A stretch of DNA of 50,099 nt from an uncultured Candidatus Melainabacteria bacterium (GTDB lineage Bacteria > Cyanobacteriota > Vampirovibrionia > Gastranaerophilales > Gastranaerophilaceae), in the NCBI GenBank assembly GCA_949741915.1, contig CATJOM010000054.1, positions 1-50,099 of the forward strand. Direction: 5' to 3'. The notes below the pieces were generated by a model. The model searched no databases and was not told the DNA's origin. It saw nothing but the letters and a program-made list of their open reading frames with translations. Positions 42,634 to 50,099 of the stretch are shown here, one piece after another. Positions within the stretch are counted from its first letter, which is position 1, and every line of letters starts with the position of its first letter. A program made the position numbers and the translations under genes.

Positions 42634-42829
42634 ACGTTCCCAAAAATTCCTCTTGTATCTTTGTATGGATTATAAAACACAAAAATAAAAAATGTTGCTA
42701 TTTTATTACGGCCGCCATTTATTAGCCCTGATTGGATTATAAAATATTAAATATTTAATGATGGCGCAATATGCGGCGTTCAATAATTCGCAAATATTCG
42801 GGTACGAGCCTTAAGAATTCAGCATAAAA

Positions 42830-42919
42830 AATGTGAGCCCTCAAAATCTTTTTTCCCGCCCAAAATTTTTATATCGCAACCCCGAATAAAGATGGCAGGT
42901 GGTTTTGCTGACTCACATT
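42830..42919. ncRNA. structured 90-base element, unassigned
   Basis: Perfect 8-bp closing arms AATGTGAG (42830-42837) and CTCACATT (42912-42919) enclose a more GC-rich core with CCCGCC/GGTGG and GCAACC/GGTT..TTGC complementarity. On the minus strand the closing stem is followed by a T6 run, so it could be a small RNA with its own terminator. I could not match it to a known riboswitch class. Confidence 0.35.
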
Positions 42920-43081
42920 ATTATCTTATATTATATTAAACAGATTTTTATCGCATAATAGAATTAACTAAAAAGTATTAGTCATAAAACCTTTCCCTGA
43001 GCCAGTTTCCATTTTACTATAAATGTAACAAATTGCAAAGTTTCTTGTAATGATAATTTTTATACATAAAACCATCCATAG

Positions 43082-43112
43082 TGTCCTGTTAAGTAAAATT
43101 TAACCCCGTCCA
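43082..43112. mobile_element. insertion-sequence end-like remnant
   Basis: TGTCCTGTTAAG resembles the TGTCCTGGTT end of the element at the window start, with the TG dinucleotide. No transposase or second end is found nearby, so it may be a solo end, a MITE fragment or chance. Confidence 0.2.
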
Positions 43113-43461
43113 ATTTGATATATTATAAAGACCGAAATAAAAGAAAAGATTGTATAAGTAAGTGCAAAATTATTTTTACTTAAATTAAAATGTCGCGACG
43201 AAGATTAAATAACAATAAAACCCAATAAAAAGCCATTAAAATAGTAAAATTGGCATTTTAAACCCATAATACAAAAGAAATTGTAAATATTTATTAATAA
43301 ATGTAACAATTATATTAAAAACTTTACAAAACCCGAAAACTCACTTGTACTGGCAAACACAGCAAGATAAATGAAGCATAGTCATGCTAATGTCTTGGCA
43401 ATTTTTTTGTTTTTGATATTTTTAGACAATATAGGATTCTAGCAAAATAAAGGAAAATAAT

Positions 43462-43812
43462 ATGAGACTAGGCAAAATTTCGCAAGTGGCAGCTTCATTT
43501 TTTCAGACAGCTTCAAAAACTGTCAAAGGTGCAGCTTATGCGCCGATTAAAAAAGCAAATATTTCTAATAGAAGTGAAAAATTGCAAAAAACCACAGATT
43601 ATCTTTCAACAAGTGAAAAAGCAAAAATTCTTAGAGACTGGGAGCTTCGACAAGCTCTTCCAAGGGATATTGTAAGAATATATGCCAGAGAAACCGGAAA
43701 AACTTTTAAAGACAATCAAGGTGAATTCTTAAATGCAATTAAGGATGCCTTGGTACAAAAGTCAGATAAAACAAAAAAAGGTTTTATAAGCTTTTTAAAA
43801 AAAATAAGATAA
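43462..43812 (+). CDS. small basic protein, unknown
   Basis: A 116-residue Lys/Arg-rich protein I do not recognise. The N-terminal ~30 residues are weakly hydrophobic and basic (KISQVAASFFQTASKTVKGAA); the rest is predicted helical (EKAKILRDWELRQALPRDIVRIYARETGK), with a basic tail. The gene is supported by AAGGA seven bases before ATG 43462 and a strong terminator at 43859. No Cys. It stands alone. Confidence 0.75.
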   Translation: MRLGKISQVAASFFQTASKTVKGAAYAPIKKANISNRSEKLQKTTDYLSTSEKAKILRDWELRQALPRDIVRIYARETGKTFKDNQGEFLNAIKDALVQKSDKTKKGFISFLKKIR

Positions 43813-43858
43813 TTTACAAACTCATAGGTGAAGCACAGTTTGTATACAAAACTAAAAC

Positions 43859-43892
43859 AACCGGATGAGATAAATTTACTTATCCGGTTTTT
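43859..43892. terminator. bidirectional terminator
   Basis: AACCGGATGAG and CTTATCCGGTT form an 11-bp stem with one G-U, with T-runs on both strands. It ends the 43462 gene and the minus activator gene (stop at 43898). Confidence 0.85.
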
Positions 43893-43897
43893 GCTTG

Positions 43898-44644
43898 TTA
43901 AACTGTCCGGTGTTTTATCTGATATTCGCTATAGAGCCCATCCACAAGTACAAATCTGCCTAAAACCTCAACCTCGCAATATTTTTTAAGTGAATCAACA
44001 AAACATTTATTTTCGCAAAAGCCTCCTGAAATGCATAGCTTATCAGGATTTTTCGTGAAATTCCATGCGTTAAATGCAATACCATTTATAAATTTTGAAA
44101 TTGCAATTCTTGCTTCAAAACCTTTGGCTACATCATCCATAATCTTTTCCAAGCCAAATATACCGCAGGTTACCGCGTATTTTTCATCTTGAACCTCTAA
44201 TTCATTAACATCAACATTATAAAACTTCAAAAGCATCTCTATTGTTGCCCCTGTGGCGCTTGCACAGCTTGTATTCCAGTCCATATCTGAAAATTTACCA
44301 TCCTTAAATTTTACCCATTTGATATCCCTTGAACCCAAATCCAGTACAATATTGCTTTCAAGCAGTGCATTTTTTGCTCCGTTGGCTAATGCAACAACTT
44401 CGTTTTCATATTTTAAAACATTCTTTAAACCGGCAGAATGCCCTGTAGCAGCGCTAAATTCAATATCCAGACACGCTAAACTTGCTGTAGGCAATATTTT
44501 ATAGCTTTTAATAACCTTGTTTGTGCTGTCATACAAAGATTTCACGCTTCCATCATCGTTAAAATTACTGTACTTGCTGCTTTTTATGGCTAAAATTTTG
44601 CTCCATGTTGTTCCCGCATCTAGAAAATATTTTGTATCTTTCAT
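43898..44644 (-). CDS. BadF/HgdC-type ASKHA ATPase activator
   Basis: A 248-residue protein of the BcrAD/BadFG/HgdC ASKHA family, whose members use ATP to push a low-potential electron into a partner enzyme. Visible are phosphate-1 LDAGTTWSKIL, phosphate-2 IVLDLGSRDIKWVKF, and CISGGFCENKCFVDSL near the adenosine site. The family's cluster-ligand cysteines are probably those in TSCASATGATIE (for CAAGTG) and VTCGIFGLEKIM. In known activators a dimer holds one 4Fe-4S cluster. The usual partner (a two-subunit 2-hydroxyacyl-CoA dehydratase or benzoyl-CoA reductase) is absent. It overlaps the preceding gene by ATGA, so that protein is the likely partner. Confidence 0.8.
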   Translation of the reverse strand: MKDTKYFLDAGTTWSKILAIKSSKYSNFNDDGSVKSLYDSTNKVIKSYKILPTASLACLDIEFSAATGHSAGLKNVLKYENEVVALANGAKNALLESNIVLDLGSRDIKWVKFKDGKFSDMDWNTSCASATGATIEMLLKFYNVDVNELEVQDEKYAVTCGIFGLEKIMDDVAKGFEARIAISKFINGIAFNAWNFTKNPDKLCISGGFCENKCFVDSLKKYCEVEVLGRFVLVDGLYSEYQIKHRTV

Positions 44645-45372
44645 CTTAGCCTCAAAAATGCCTCTATCTTTGCCTTTACGGAATTTGTGGGGCGGGTGTC
44701 AATATCTATATAAAGACCGTTATATTTGGCTGCAAGATACTTAGCCAGCTGATTTTTGGCACAAAATGTCTGTGCAAAAAATACCGTGGGCACGTGCGGT
44801 TCAACAAACATTTCAAGCGCCAAATTCCCCGGATTTCGGGCTTCTACACATCGGCTCCAGCCAAACACGGCGGTTTTATCAGGAAAAACTTCAAGTATAC
44901 TTAAGTCGTTCGGCGGTACACCCCAAAAACCAAACTCTGCCTTGCATTGAACAAGATGTGCGTAGTTTTTTTCGTCAATAATATTTGCTGTTACCTTTTC
45001 AATCTTTTCCCTCAAAGGCAGACTGCTATTGCATATTGGGGTATTAGGTAAATCGGACAAAGGAAGCACTTCCTCAAAATATGAAGTTTTTATATTGAAT
45101 CCATTTTCCCTTAAAATTTCAACCGCAAAAAAAGCACTGTCGCACTTATCTTTGCCAATCGGAGCTAAAATCACAATCAGCTTGTCTTTTAGATAAAATG
45201 CATTGTTGAAAATATTCTTAATTATGCAGCAATAAGCCTCAGGCAGGATGTTTGCCTTTGGATAATTAAAATCAATATCTAAATCTACCCATTTGGCGTT
45301 AGGGTATTTATTTTTATATTCTTTAATGATTTCAGGGCGCGGATATCCCCAAAAGCCAATTATATCTTTCAT
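44641..45372 (-). CDS. unknown partner of the ASKHA activator
   Basis: A 243-residue protein I cannot name. It contains two GFWG-x-P motifs (GFWGYPRPEI at the start, GFWGVPPNDLS near 150), which may mark two related halves. The central part (KLIVILAPIGKDKCDSAFFAV) looks like a Rossmann-type strand-helix. The end has FGWSRCVEARNPGNLALEMF, VPTVFFAQTFCAKNQLAKYLA and LYIDIDTRP; the last resembles closing segments of HgdB/BcrB-type subunits. Several cysteines could bind a cluster. It overlaps the activator by four bases. It may be a small acceptor of the activator's electron. Confidence 0.55.
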   Translation of the reverse strand: MKDIIGFWGYPRPEIIKEYKNKYPNAKWVDLDIDFNYPKANILPEAYCCIIKNIFNNAFYLKDKLIVILAPIGKDKCDSAFFAVEILRENGFNIKTSYFEEVLPLSDLPNTPICNSSLPLREKIEKVTANIIDEKNYAHLVQCKAEFGFWGVPPNDLSILEVFPDKTAVFGWSRCVEARNPGNLALEMFVEPHVPTVFFAQTFCAKNQLAKYLAAKYNGLYIDIDTRPTNSVKAKIEAFLRLR

Positions 45373-45437
45373 AGGATGATTATATTTTAAAAAAAATTCT
45401 TGCGCAATTTAATGATAGCTGCTACAAAACTCTCGAC

Positions 45438-48338
45438 TTACGCCAATGAGAATATTTCATAAATTTCATCATCGCTTAATTCTGTTATTACCTTTTCGCC
45501 AGTAAATACGGCAGCATCGGCAAGCTCTCTTTTATCTTTGATTATTTTGTCAATCTTCTCTTCGAAGGTAGACAATGTGATGAACCTATGCACCATAACG
45601 TTTTTATCCTGGCCAATGCGGTATGTTCTATCTGTTGCCTGATCTTCAACCGCAGGGTTCCACCATAAATCATAATGAATAACATTGCTTGCTGATGTCA
45701 AATTTAGCCCCAAACCACCTGCTTTTAGGGACAATATCATAATCTTTCTTTGAATGTCCTCTGAAAATTCCTTTATCATCTCTTCTCTGGCCTTGACATT
45801 TAACGAGCCATGGAAAAATAATGGAAGAGAATCAAATTCATCAGCGATGATTTTTTCTAAGATTGCACCCATTTCCTTATATTGCGTGAAAATAAGCACC
45901 TTTTCATCATTATCAAGAATATTTCTTAAAATTGAAATAAGTTTTTCGGTTTTGCCGGATGCACTCGCTCCCATATCGCCGTGTTTTAAGTAATGATAAG
46001 GGTGGTTGCATACTTGTTTTAAGGATGTTATTAGTTTAAATATTGCACCCCGTCTGTTTATACCCTGCTGGGCAGACTGCACTTCTTGCATAGATTGGTT
46101 TAATACCCTTTCATACAAAGCAGCCTGTGGCTTTGTAAGGTAGCAGAATTCATCCAGCACAACCTTTTCAGGCAGGTCTGAAATAATCATTTTATCAGTC
46201 TTAAGACGCCTTAGCATAAACGGGGAAATTGCCCTCTTGAGCTTTTCTGCTCTCTGGTTTTCCTTAAATCTTTCAATCGGGATTGAATAATTTTTGCCAA
46301 AATCATTAATAGAGCCAAGATAACCTTTATTTATAAAGTCAAATATGCTCCATAGTTCTGACAGCCTGTTTTCAACTGGTGTACCTGTCATTGCAATTTT
46401 CATATCAGCTTTGATTGATTTAACTGCTTGGGTTTGTGAAGTTGATGGATTTTTAATATTCTGTGCCTCATCTATTATAACAAGGTCCCAATTGTGTTTT
46501 TTGAATTCTTCAATATCAATCCTTAAAATTGCATATGTTGTGAGTATAGCATCACAGTCTATCTTAAATTCGCGGTTAAAGCCATGGTATGTATAAACCT
46601 TAAGGTTTGGTGCAAAACTTTCAAATTCTCTTTCCCAGTTTCCAAGAAGCGTTGTTGGGCATACAACAAGAACCGGCTTTTTAAGCTTTTTTTCTTCCTT
46701 TAATTTTAGAATGAGGCTTATTACCTGAATTGTTTTACCAAGGCCCATATCATCTGCGATACAACAGCCAAAGCCTTTGTTAACATTGGTATATAGCCAT
46801 CTAAACCCGACTTCCTGATAAGGTCTTAATGTGCCATTTAAAGAATCAGGTAAGTCTATATCTTCTGTCTTTGTAAAGCTGCTTATAACCTTTGCAAAGG
46901 CTTCATCATAATCAAAGTCATATTCGTCAATTTTTCCAGATAAACTGTGATGTAATAATTCCATCTTATTCATCACAAAATCAGGTTTTTTCTTTAATCT
47001 TTCAAGCAGTTTTTCGGTTTCTTCCTTATCAATTAGGATATATTTTCCCTTATATTGAATAAGCCCATTTGTATCCTTTGCAAGCTTCTGAAATTCTTCT
47101 GCTGAAATTTTTTCGTTATCACCAAGCGCCACTTCTATTGAAAAATCCATAATTTCATCAAGAGAAATGGTTGATGAGTTTGGCATGTTCAATAATTCTT
47201 CAATATCGGTAAGCCTTTTTTCTTTGATTCTGGCATTTATTGAGGCCCTTGGAATAATTATGTTATCCATACCCTTTGGAAGGTTAACCTCCATATCTGC
47301 CTGAGATAGATAGTAAGAAATCTGTGTGATTATTTTGTATACACCAGAAAGATCTAATTCAAGGGTTGTGTCCTCTAAATCTTCAATATACTTGGTTGCC
47401 CAGTTTATTTGTTTTTCTATTATTGTCTTGTCTGCATCATTTAAATCTTCAAGGCTAAAGGTTTCTCCTGTCCTTTTATTCTTCGCAGATATTCTCAATA
47501 AGAACCTGTCATCGTTTTTAACATCGCTTTCAATCTTTTCAATGTTAAACACAGGAACTACTTCATACGTTCCAAGACTCATCTCATCAAGCCACGTTTG
47601 AATATCAGCCCCTAAATCATTTCCCTTAAGTATTCTCTTATGAATTGATGATTTTACAAAATATATAGCAGATTTTAAATCCTTAAACTTATAATGTTTT
47701 ACATTCAAAAATGTAAATATAAGGTAATTTAAATACCTCTCAACCAATTTTTTGGTTGTTTCAGGGTCTAGAATATCATTGTTTACAATTTCAACATACG
47801 CCCTTAAGTAATCTTTATTTCTAAAATAGGGCTCCCAGACTATTGAAAACGTATCCTTTTTAAACCTTACAGACGGTATAAAATTTAGCTTTTCAACGGT
47901 TTTCTTTACAAAACTTGTAAAATAGAAATAAAATTTGTAATCTTCACTTAAATCATCTGTTATCTCAATGTTTTCAGATAATCCTGTAAAATATTCAAAA
48001 AACAAATCTAAAGGAATAGAATAGCCGTACTTATCGCCTTTGTATTGAGCTTTAAGTTTATATAATGATCCTTTTGATTTTAGGTAATAATCAAAATTAT
48101 ACGGGGGTGTTACAAAAATATCTACATTATTGTCATTATTTTCAAAAATAATGTTTGTTGACCTCAAGACAGGGCTTTTTGTGTCAAAGGTGTCAGCAAA
48201 TTCTTCCTCTATAAGCTCATAAATCAAGGATAACGTGTATCTAAAATCCTTATTTTTTTGTGAATATGGATTCGTGCCCAAATTTAGAAGGAGTTTTTCT
48301 ACATCATTTTTCTTGAATGTTAAATTCTCGTGTTTCAT
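45438..48338 (-). CDS. SNF2-family DNA translocase/helicase
   Basis: A 966-residue Swi2/Snf2 ATPase. The N-terminal ~470 residues are the less conserved SNF2-associated region found in bacterial members. The motor shows LRPYQEVGFRWLY, CCIADDMGLGKTIQVISL (Walker A), VVCPTTLLGNWEREF, VIIDEAQNIKNPSTSQ (DEAQ box), AMTGTPVENRLSELWSIFDF, then QVCNHPYHY, FTQYKEM, ILSLKAGGLGLNLT and DQATDRTYRIGQDKNV. These proteins remodel protein-DNA or RNA polymerase complexes (compare RapA). It is single, with only 58 bases to the divergent PSP1 gene. Confidence 0.95.
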   Translation of the reverse strand: MKHENLTFKKNDVEKLLLNLGTNPYSQKNKDFRYTLSLIYELIEEEFADTFDTKSPVLRSTNIIFENNDNNVDIFVTPPYNFDYYLKSKGSLYKLKAQYKGDKYGYSIPLDLFFEYFTGLSENIEITDDLSEDYKFYFYFTSFVKKTVEKLNFIPSVRFKKDTFSIVWEPYFRNKDYLRAYVEIVNNDILDPETTKKLVERYLNYLIFTFLNVKHYKFKDLKSAIYFVKSSIHKRILKGNDLGADIQTWLDEMSLGTYEVVPVFNIEKIESDVKNDDRFLLRISAKNKRTGETFSLEDLNDADKTIIEKQINWATKYIEDLEDTTLELDLSGVYKIITQISYYLSQADMEVNLPKGMDNIIIPRASINARIKEKRLTDIEELLNMPNSSTISLDEIMDFSIEVALGDNEKISAEEFQKLAKDTNGLIQYKGKYILIDKEETEKLLERLKKKPDFVMNKMELLHHSLSGKIDEYDFDYDEAFAKVISSFTKTEDIDLPDSLNGTLRPYQEVGFRWLYTNVNKGFGCCIADDMGLGKTIQVISLILKLKEEKKLKKPVLVVCPTTLLGNWEREFESFAPNLKVYTYHGFNREFKIDCDAILTTYAILRIDIEEFKKHNWDLVIIDEAQNIKNPSTSQTQAVKSIKADMKIAMTGTPVENRLSELWSIFDFINKGYLGSINDFGKNYSIPIERFKENQRAEKLKRAISPFMLRRLKTDKMIISDLPEKVVLDEFCYLTKPQAALYERVLNQSMQEVQSAQQGINRRGAIFKLITSLKQVCNHPYHYLKHGDMGASASGKTEKLISILRNILDNDEKVLIFTQYKEMGAILEKIIADEFDSLPLFFHGSLNVKAREEMIKEFSEDIQRKIMILSLKAGGLGLNLTSASNVIHYDLWWNPAVEDQATDRTYRIGQDKNVMVHRFITLSTFEEKIDKIIKDKRELADAAVFTGEKVITELSDDEIYEIFSLA

Positions 48339-48372
48339 TATTTTCTTATTTTATTATAAAAAAAATTTGATG

Positions 48373-48378
48373 TATAAT
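48373..48378 (+). promoter_or_regulatory. -10 box of the PSP1-rsfS transcript
   Basis: TATAAT directly preceded by TG, 19 bases before ATG 48397. The -35 region is poor. It lies in the 58-base gap shared with the SNF2 gene. Confidence 0.5.
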
Positions 48379-48396
48379 AATTTTAGAGGATTTTGG

Positions 48397-49317
48397 ATGA
48401 AATTTGCAGTAAGAATTATTAAAAACCAGTTTTACCCTGTAGGAATCAGTGATGATGCTAATTTGCACCATGGCCAGATGATTCTTGTAAGGACAGAAAA
48501 AGGTGAAGAAGCCCACAAGGTTTTCCTTGTAAATTGTGCTATTCAAAAACAATGGGAAAAATTTAAACCAGAACCTCTCCCGTTTGTTCGCATTATGAAT
48601 GATGCTGATTTAAAAGAGCTTGAAATAATTAAAAAAGAAGAGGAGCAGGCTCTTTATAAATGTAGAGAGCTTGCTGAAAAAAGAAAACTCGCAATGAACC
48701 TCGTACAGACAAAGCTTACATTTGATAGAAAAAAAATAACATTCTATTATACTGCACCTGAAAGAGTTGACTTTAGAGAACTTCTGAAAGATTTAACCCA
48801 GGAATTTAAAAGGGTAAGGATTGATTTAAGACATATAGGCGTAAGGGATGCCACCAGTATATTACAAGGTATGGGTGTTTGTGGGCAGGCTTATTGCTGT
48901 TGTTCGTTTTTGAAAAAATTTGAATCCGTTAACACAAAACTTGCCCGGGACCAGGGAATTCCTATGACACCTGGGAAAATTACAGGTTCCTGCGGCAGGC
49001 TTCTATGCTGTCTGAATTATGAGTATTCAAACTATCTTGAAGCTGCAAAAACTCTCCCGCCTGTAGGTTCTGGTGTTATGACGCCTGATGGTATTGGAAA
49101 AGTAGCTGTTTTGAATTTCTTAAAAGGATCTGTTGGCGTAAAGCTTGAAGACGGCAAAATAAAGGATTATCCAAAAGATGCAATAGAGATGATTGATGGC
49201 GAAGTAAACATTGAAATTGAGGGCGAGGATAATATTTTAAATTACTCTGAGGGTGATGAAACAATTGATATAAAATCATTAGATAATGATAAAAACTCAT
49301 CAACTGGCAATATATAA
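48397..49317 (+). CDS. PSP1 domain protein (RicT/YaaT-like)
   Basis: A 306-residue protein with the PSP1 C-terminal domain: RVDFRELLKDLTQEFKRVRIDLR, IGVRDATSILQGMGVCGQAYCCCSFL and PGKITGSCGRLLCCLNYE. Its cysteine-rich motif binds Fe-S in Bacillus RicT, part of the RicTFA complex that adjusts RNase Y. The tail adds a KOW-like stretch (GSGVMTPDGIGKVAVLNFLKG) and an acidic end. ATG 48397 has AGAGGA eight bases upstream; a longer in-frame ORF from 48235 overlaps the SNF2 gene and is rejected. Function by family only; RicF and RicA are not nearby. Confidence 0.92.
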   Translation: MKFAVRIIKNQFYPVGISDDANLHHGQMILVRTEKGEEAHKVFLVNCAIQKQWEKFKPEPLPFVRIMNDADLKELEIIKKEEEQALYKCRELAEKRKLAMNLVQTKLTFDRKKITFYYTAPERVDFRELLKDLTQEFKRVRIDLRHIGVRDATSILQGMGVCGQAYCCCSFLKKFESVNTKLARDQGIPMTPGKITGSCGRLLCCLNYEYSNYLEAAKTLPPVGSGVMTPDGIGKVAVLNFLKGSVGVKLEDGKIKDYPKDAIEMIDGEVNIEIEGEDNILNYSEGDETIDIKSLDNDKNSSTGNI

Positions 49318-49326
49318 GGGATTTTT

Positions 49327-49725
49327 ATGAAAGAAGATGTATCAAGCAAAAAACTGTCAAGCATAATAGCGAGATTTTTAGACGACAAAAAGGCCCAGGA
49401 AATTTTGGTCTTAAGTGTAGCAAACATATGTGTTTTATCTGATTATTTTGTGATAGCCTCGGCTTCATCTACTTCACAGGTAAAAGGCCTTACATCTTCT
49501 TTAAGGGAAAAAATTAAGGAATTATTCGGAAGGATTCCAAACGGAGATGAAAATGACTTAAAAAACCGCTGGAACCTGCTTGATTATGGCGATGTGATTG
49601 TTCATATTATGCATTTTGAACAACGTGAAACCTATGCCCTTGAAAAATTTTGGAACCATGCCCTAAAAGTTCCAAGAGAAGAATGGGAAGAAGAATCAAA
49701 AGAATATTCTGTTTATAATCAATGA
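49327..49725 (+). CDS. rsfS: ribosomal silencing factor RsfS
   Basis: A 132-residue RsfS/YbeB/Iojap protein that binds L14 on free 50S subunits and blocks joining. Visible are SSIIARFLDDKKAQEILVL, NICVLSDYFVIASASSTSQVKGL, WNLLDYGDVIVHIMHFEQRETYALEKFW. It lies nine bases after the PSP1 gene with AAGGGA as ribosome site, so both are on one transcript. Confidence 0.95.
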   Translation: MKEDVSSKKLSSIIARFLDDKKAQEILVLSVANICVLSDYFVIASASSTSQVKGLTSSLREKIKELFGRIPNGDENDLKNRWNLLDYGDVIVHIMHFEQRETYALEKFWNHALKVPREEWEEESKEYSVYNQ

Positions 49726-49915
49726 GCTTTTAAACATTTGTTGTCTTGCATAGCCCGGTTTTTGCTGGCATTGGTATAGCTGCATCCATTGTTTTGTGTC
49801 TTAATATCTGCTAAATATCCTAATAAGCCATAGTCTTTCCGGGTTTCGTTTTTAAGGATGCAGATGTAACAGCTTTTTATCCAAGCGTCCACCGGCAGTC
49901 AGTATGCTAAAGGAC

Positions 49916-50099
49916 TCATATATACTTTTTTACCTTAACCCATACAGTCGGCACTTCGATATCATTAAACCCTTCAACAGGTGAATATTGTACAGGCTTA
50001 AACCTACCATCTTTTTCAAGGGCACGCTCTATTGCACCTTTCTTTAGAATTCTTACCTCCACCTGGCTCTTTAAGCTGTCAACATTTGTTTTTACAATG
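49916..50099 (-). CDS. unknown protein, C-terminal fragment cut by window edge
   Basis: The minus strand gives 60 open residues entering from the edge and ending with TGA at 49916-49918: DSLKSQVEVRILKKGAIERA, then FKPVQYSPVEGFNDIEVPTV and the end WVKVKKYI. Beta-rich, no Cys. I do not recognise it. The 190 bases between it and rsfS hold only a CTGCATCC/GGATGCAG inverted pair (49780-49787, 49856-49863). Confidence 0.6.
   Translation of the reverse strand, partial: IVKTNVDSLKSQVEVRILKKGAIERALEKDGRFKPVQYSPVEGFNDIEVPTVWVKVKKYI

Larger units (their letters stand above)
42634..43461. other. 828-base gene-free stretch
   Basis: I find no credible ORF on either strand. It is very AT-rich. It contains the structured element at 42830-42919, an insertion-sequence-end-like TGTCCTGTT at 43082, a weak TGCCA/TGGC hairpin near 43215-43260, and a possible promoter for the 43462 gene (TTGTTT, 17 bases, TATAGG just upstream). 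It may be the scar of a lost mobile element. Confidence 0.5.

Noticed and set aside
42830-42919. Known riboswitch (cobalamin, SAM, TPP)
   Set aside because: None of the conserved cores I know is present and no matching gene follows on either strand.
48235-48396. N-terminal extension of the PSP1 protein
   Set aside because: It overlaps the SNF2 start region and the TATAAT; the ATG at 48397 has a good ribosome site.

Overview
The window is 50 kb of AT-rich bacterial chromosome with dense genes, short leaders and clear Shine-Dalgarno sites. The gene content best fits a non-photosynthetic relative of cyanobacteria (Vampirovibrionia/Melainabacteria, probably the gut order Gastranaerophilales). 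It has a NarL-type response regulator, PilT, type I GAPDH, an rpmG-tRNA-Trp-secE-nusG-rplK-rplA cluster, a class 1B dihydroorotate dehydrogenase, and several lineage-specific proteins of a kind I associate with that order. The assignment is an inference from content; no 16S rRNA is present.

Layout. 1-100: right end of an insertion sequence. 0.2-3.2 kb: ORF6N protein, response regulator, gapA, small membrane protein. 3.3-8.2 kb (minus): RecQ helicase with an N-terminal HRDC domain, a 5'-nucleotidase-like protein, and a DUF5131 protein. 8.3-12.7 kb: acetyltransferases and alpha/beta hydrolases, with a divergent LysR gene that has a consensus promoter and apparently no 5' leader. 12.9-13.1 kb: two tRNA-Gly genes. 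13.2-15.5 kb: aminotransferase plus ATP-grasp pair. 15.6-16.6 kb: matrixin-like metalloprotease. 16.6-20.2 kb: the ribosomal/secretion operon, containing two intergenic structures. 20.4-23.4 kb: pilT, a small XRE regulator with operator-like sites, and a membrane-anchored hydrolase. 23.8-33.6 kb: a complete UMP operon in the order pyrK-pyrD-pyrE-pyrB-pyrC-pyrF-carA-carB. 33.8-36.1 kb: a frameshifted repeat protein and an unknown gene with a sigma-28-like promoter. 36.4-41.7 kb: second pyrF, ald, proB, proA, nadA. 41.9-45.4 kb: GNAT-like protein, an 828-bp gene-free stretch, a small basic protein, and a two-gene module with a BadF/HgdC-type activator. 45.4-50.1 kb: SNF2 helicase, PSP1/RicT protein, rsfS, and a partial gene at the edge.

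How it works together. The pyr operon makes UMP from bicarbonate, glutamine and aspartate. Its leader can form a hairpin, a terminator and a competing antiterminator, and contains an 11-codon ORF, so it looks like an attenuator. A second intact-looking pyrF lies 7 kb away, transcribed with alanine dehydrogenase and the first two proline enzymes. The strongest candidates for something undescribed are the pyr leader, the activator pair at 43.9-45.4 kb, the frameshifted 20-residue-repeat protein, a recurring N-terminal LSFG motif in three lineage-specific proteins, and a 17-bp perfect inverted repeat between rpmG and tRNA-Trp.
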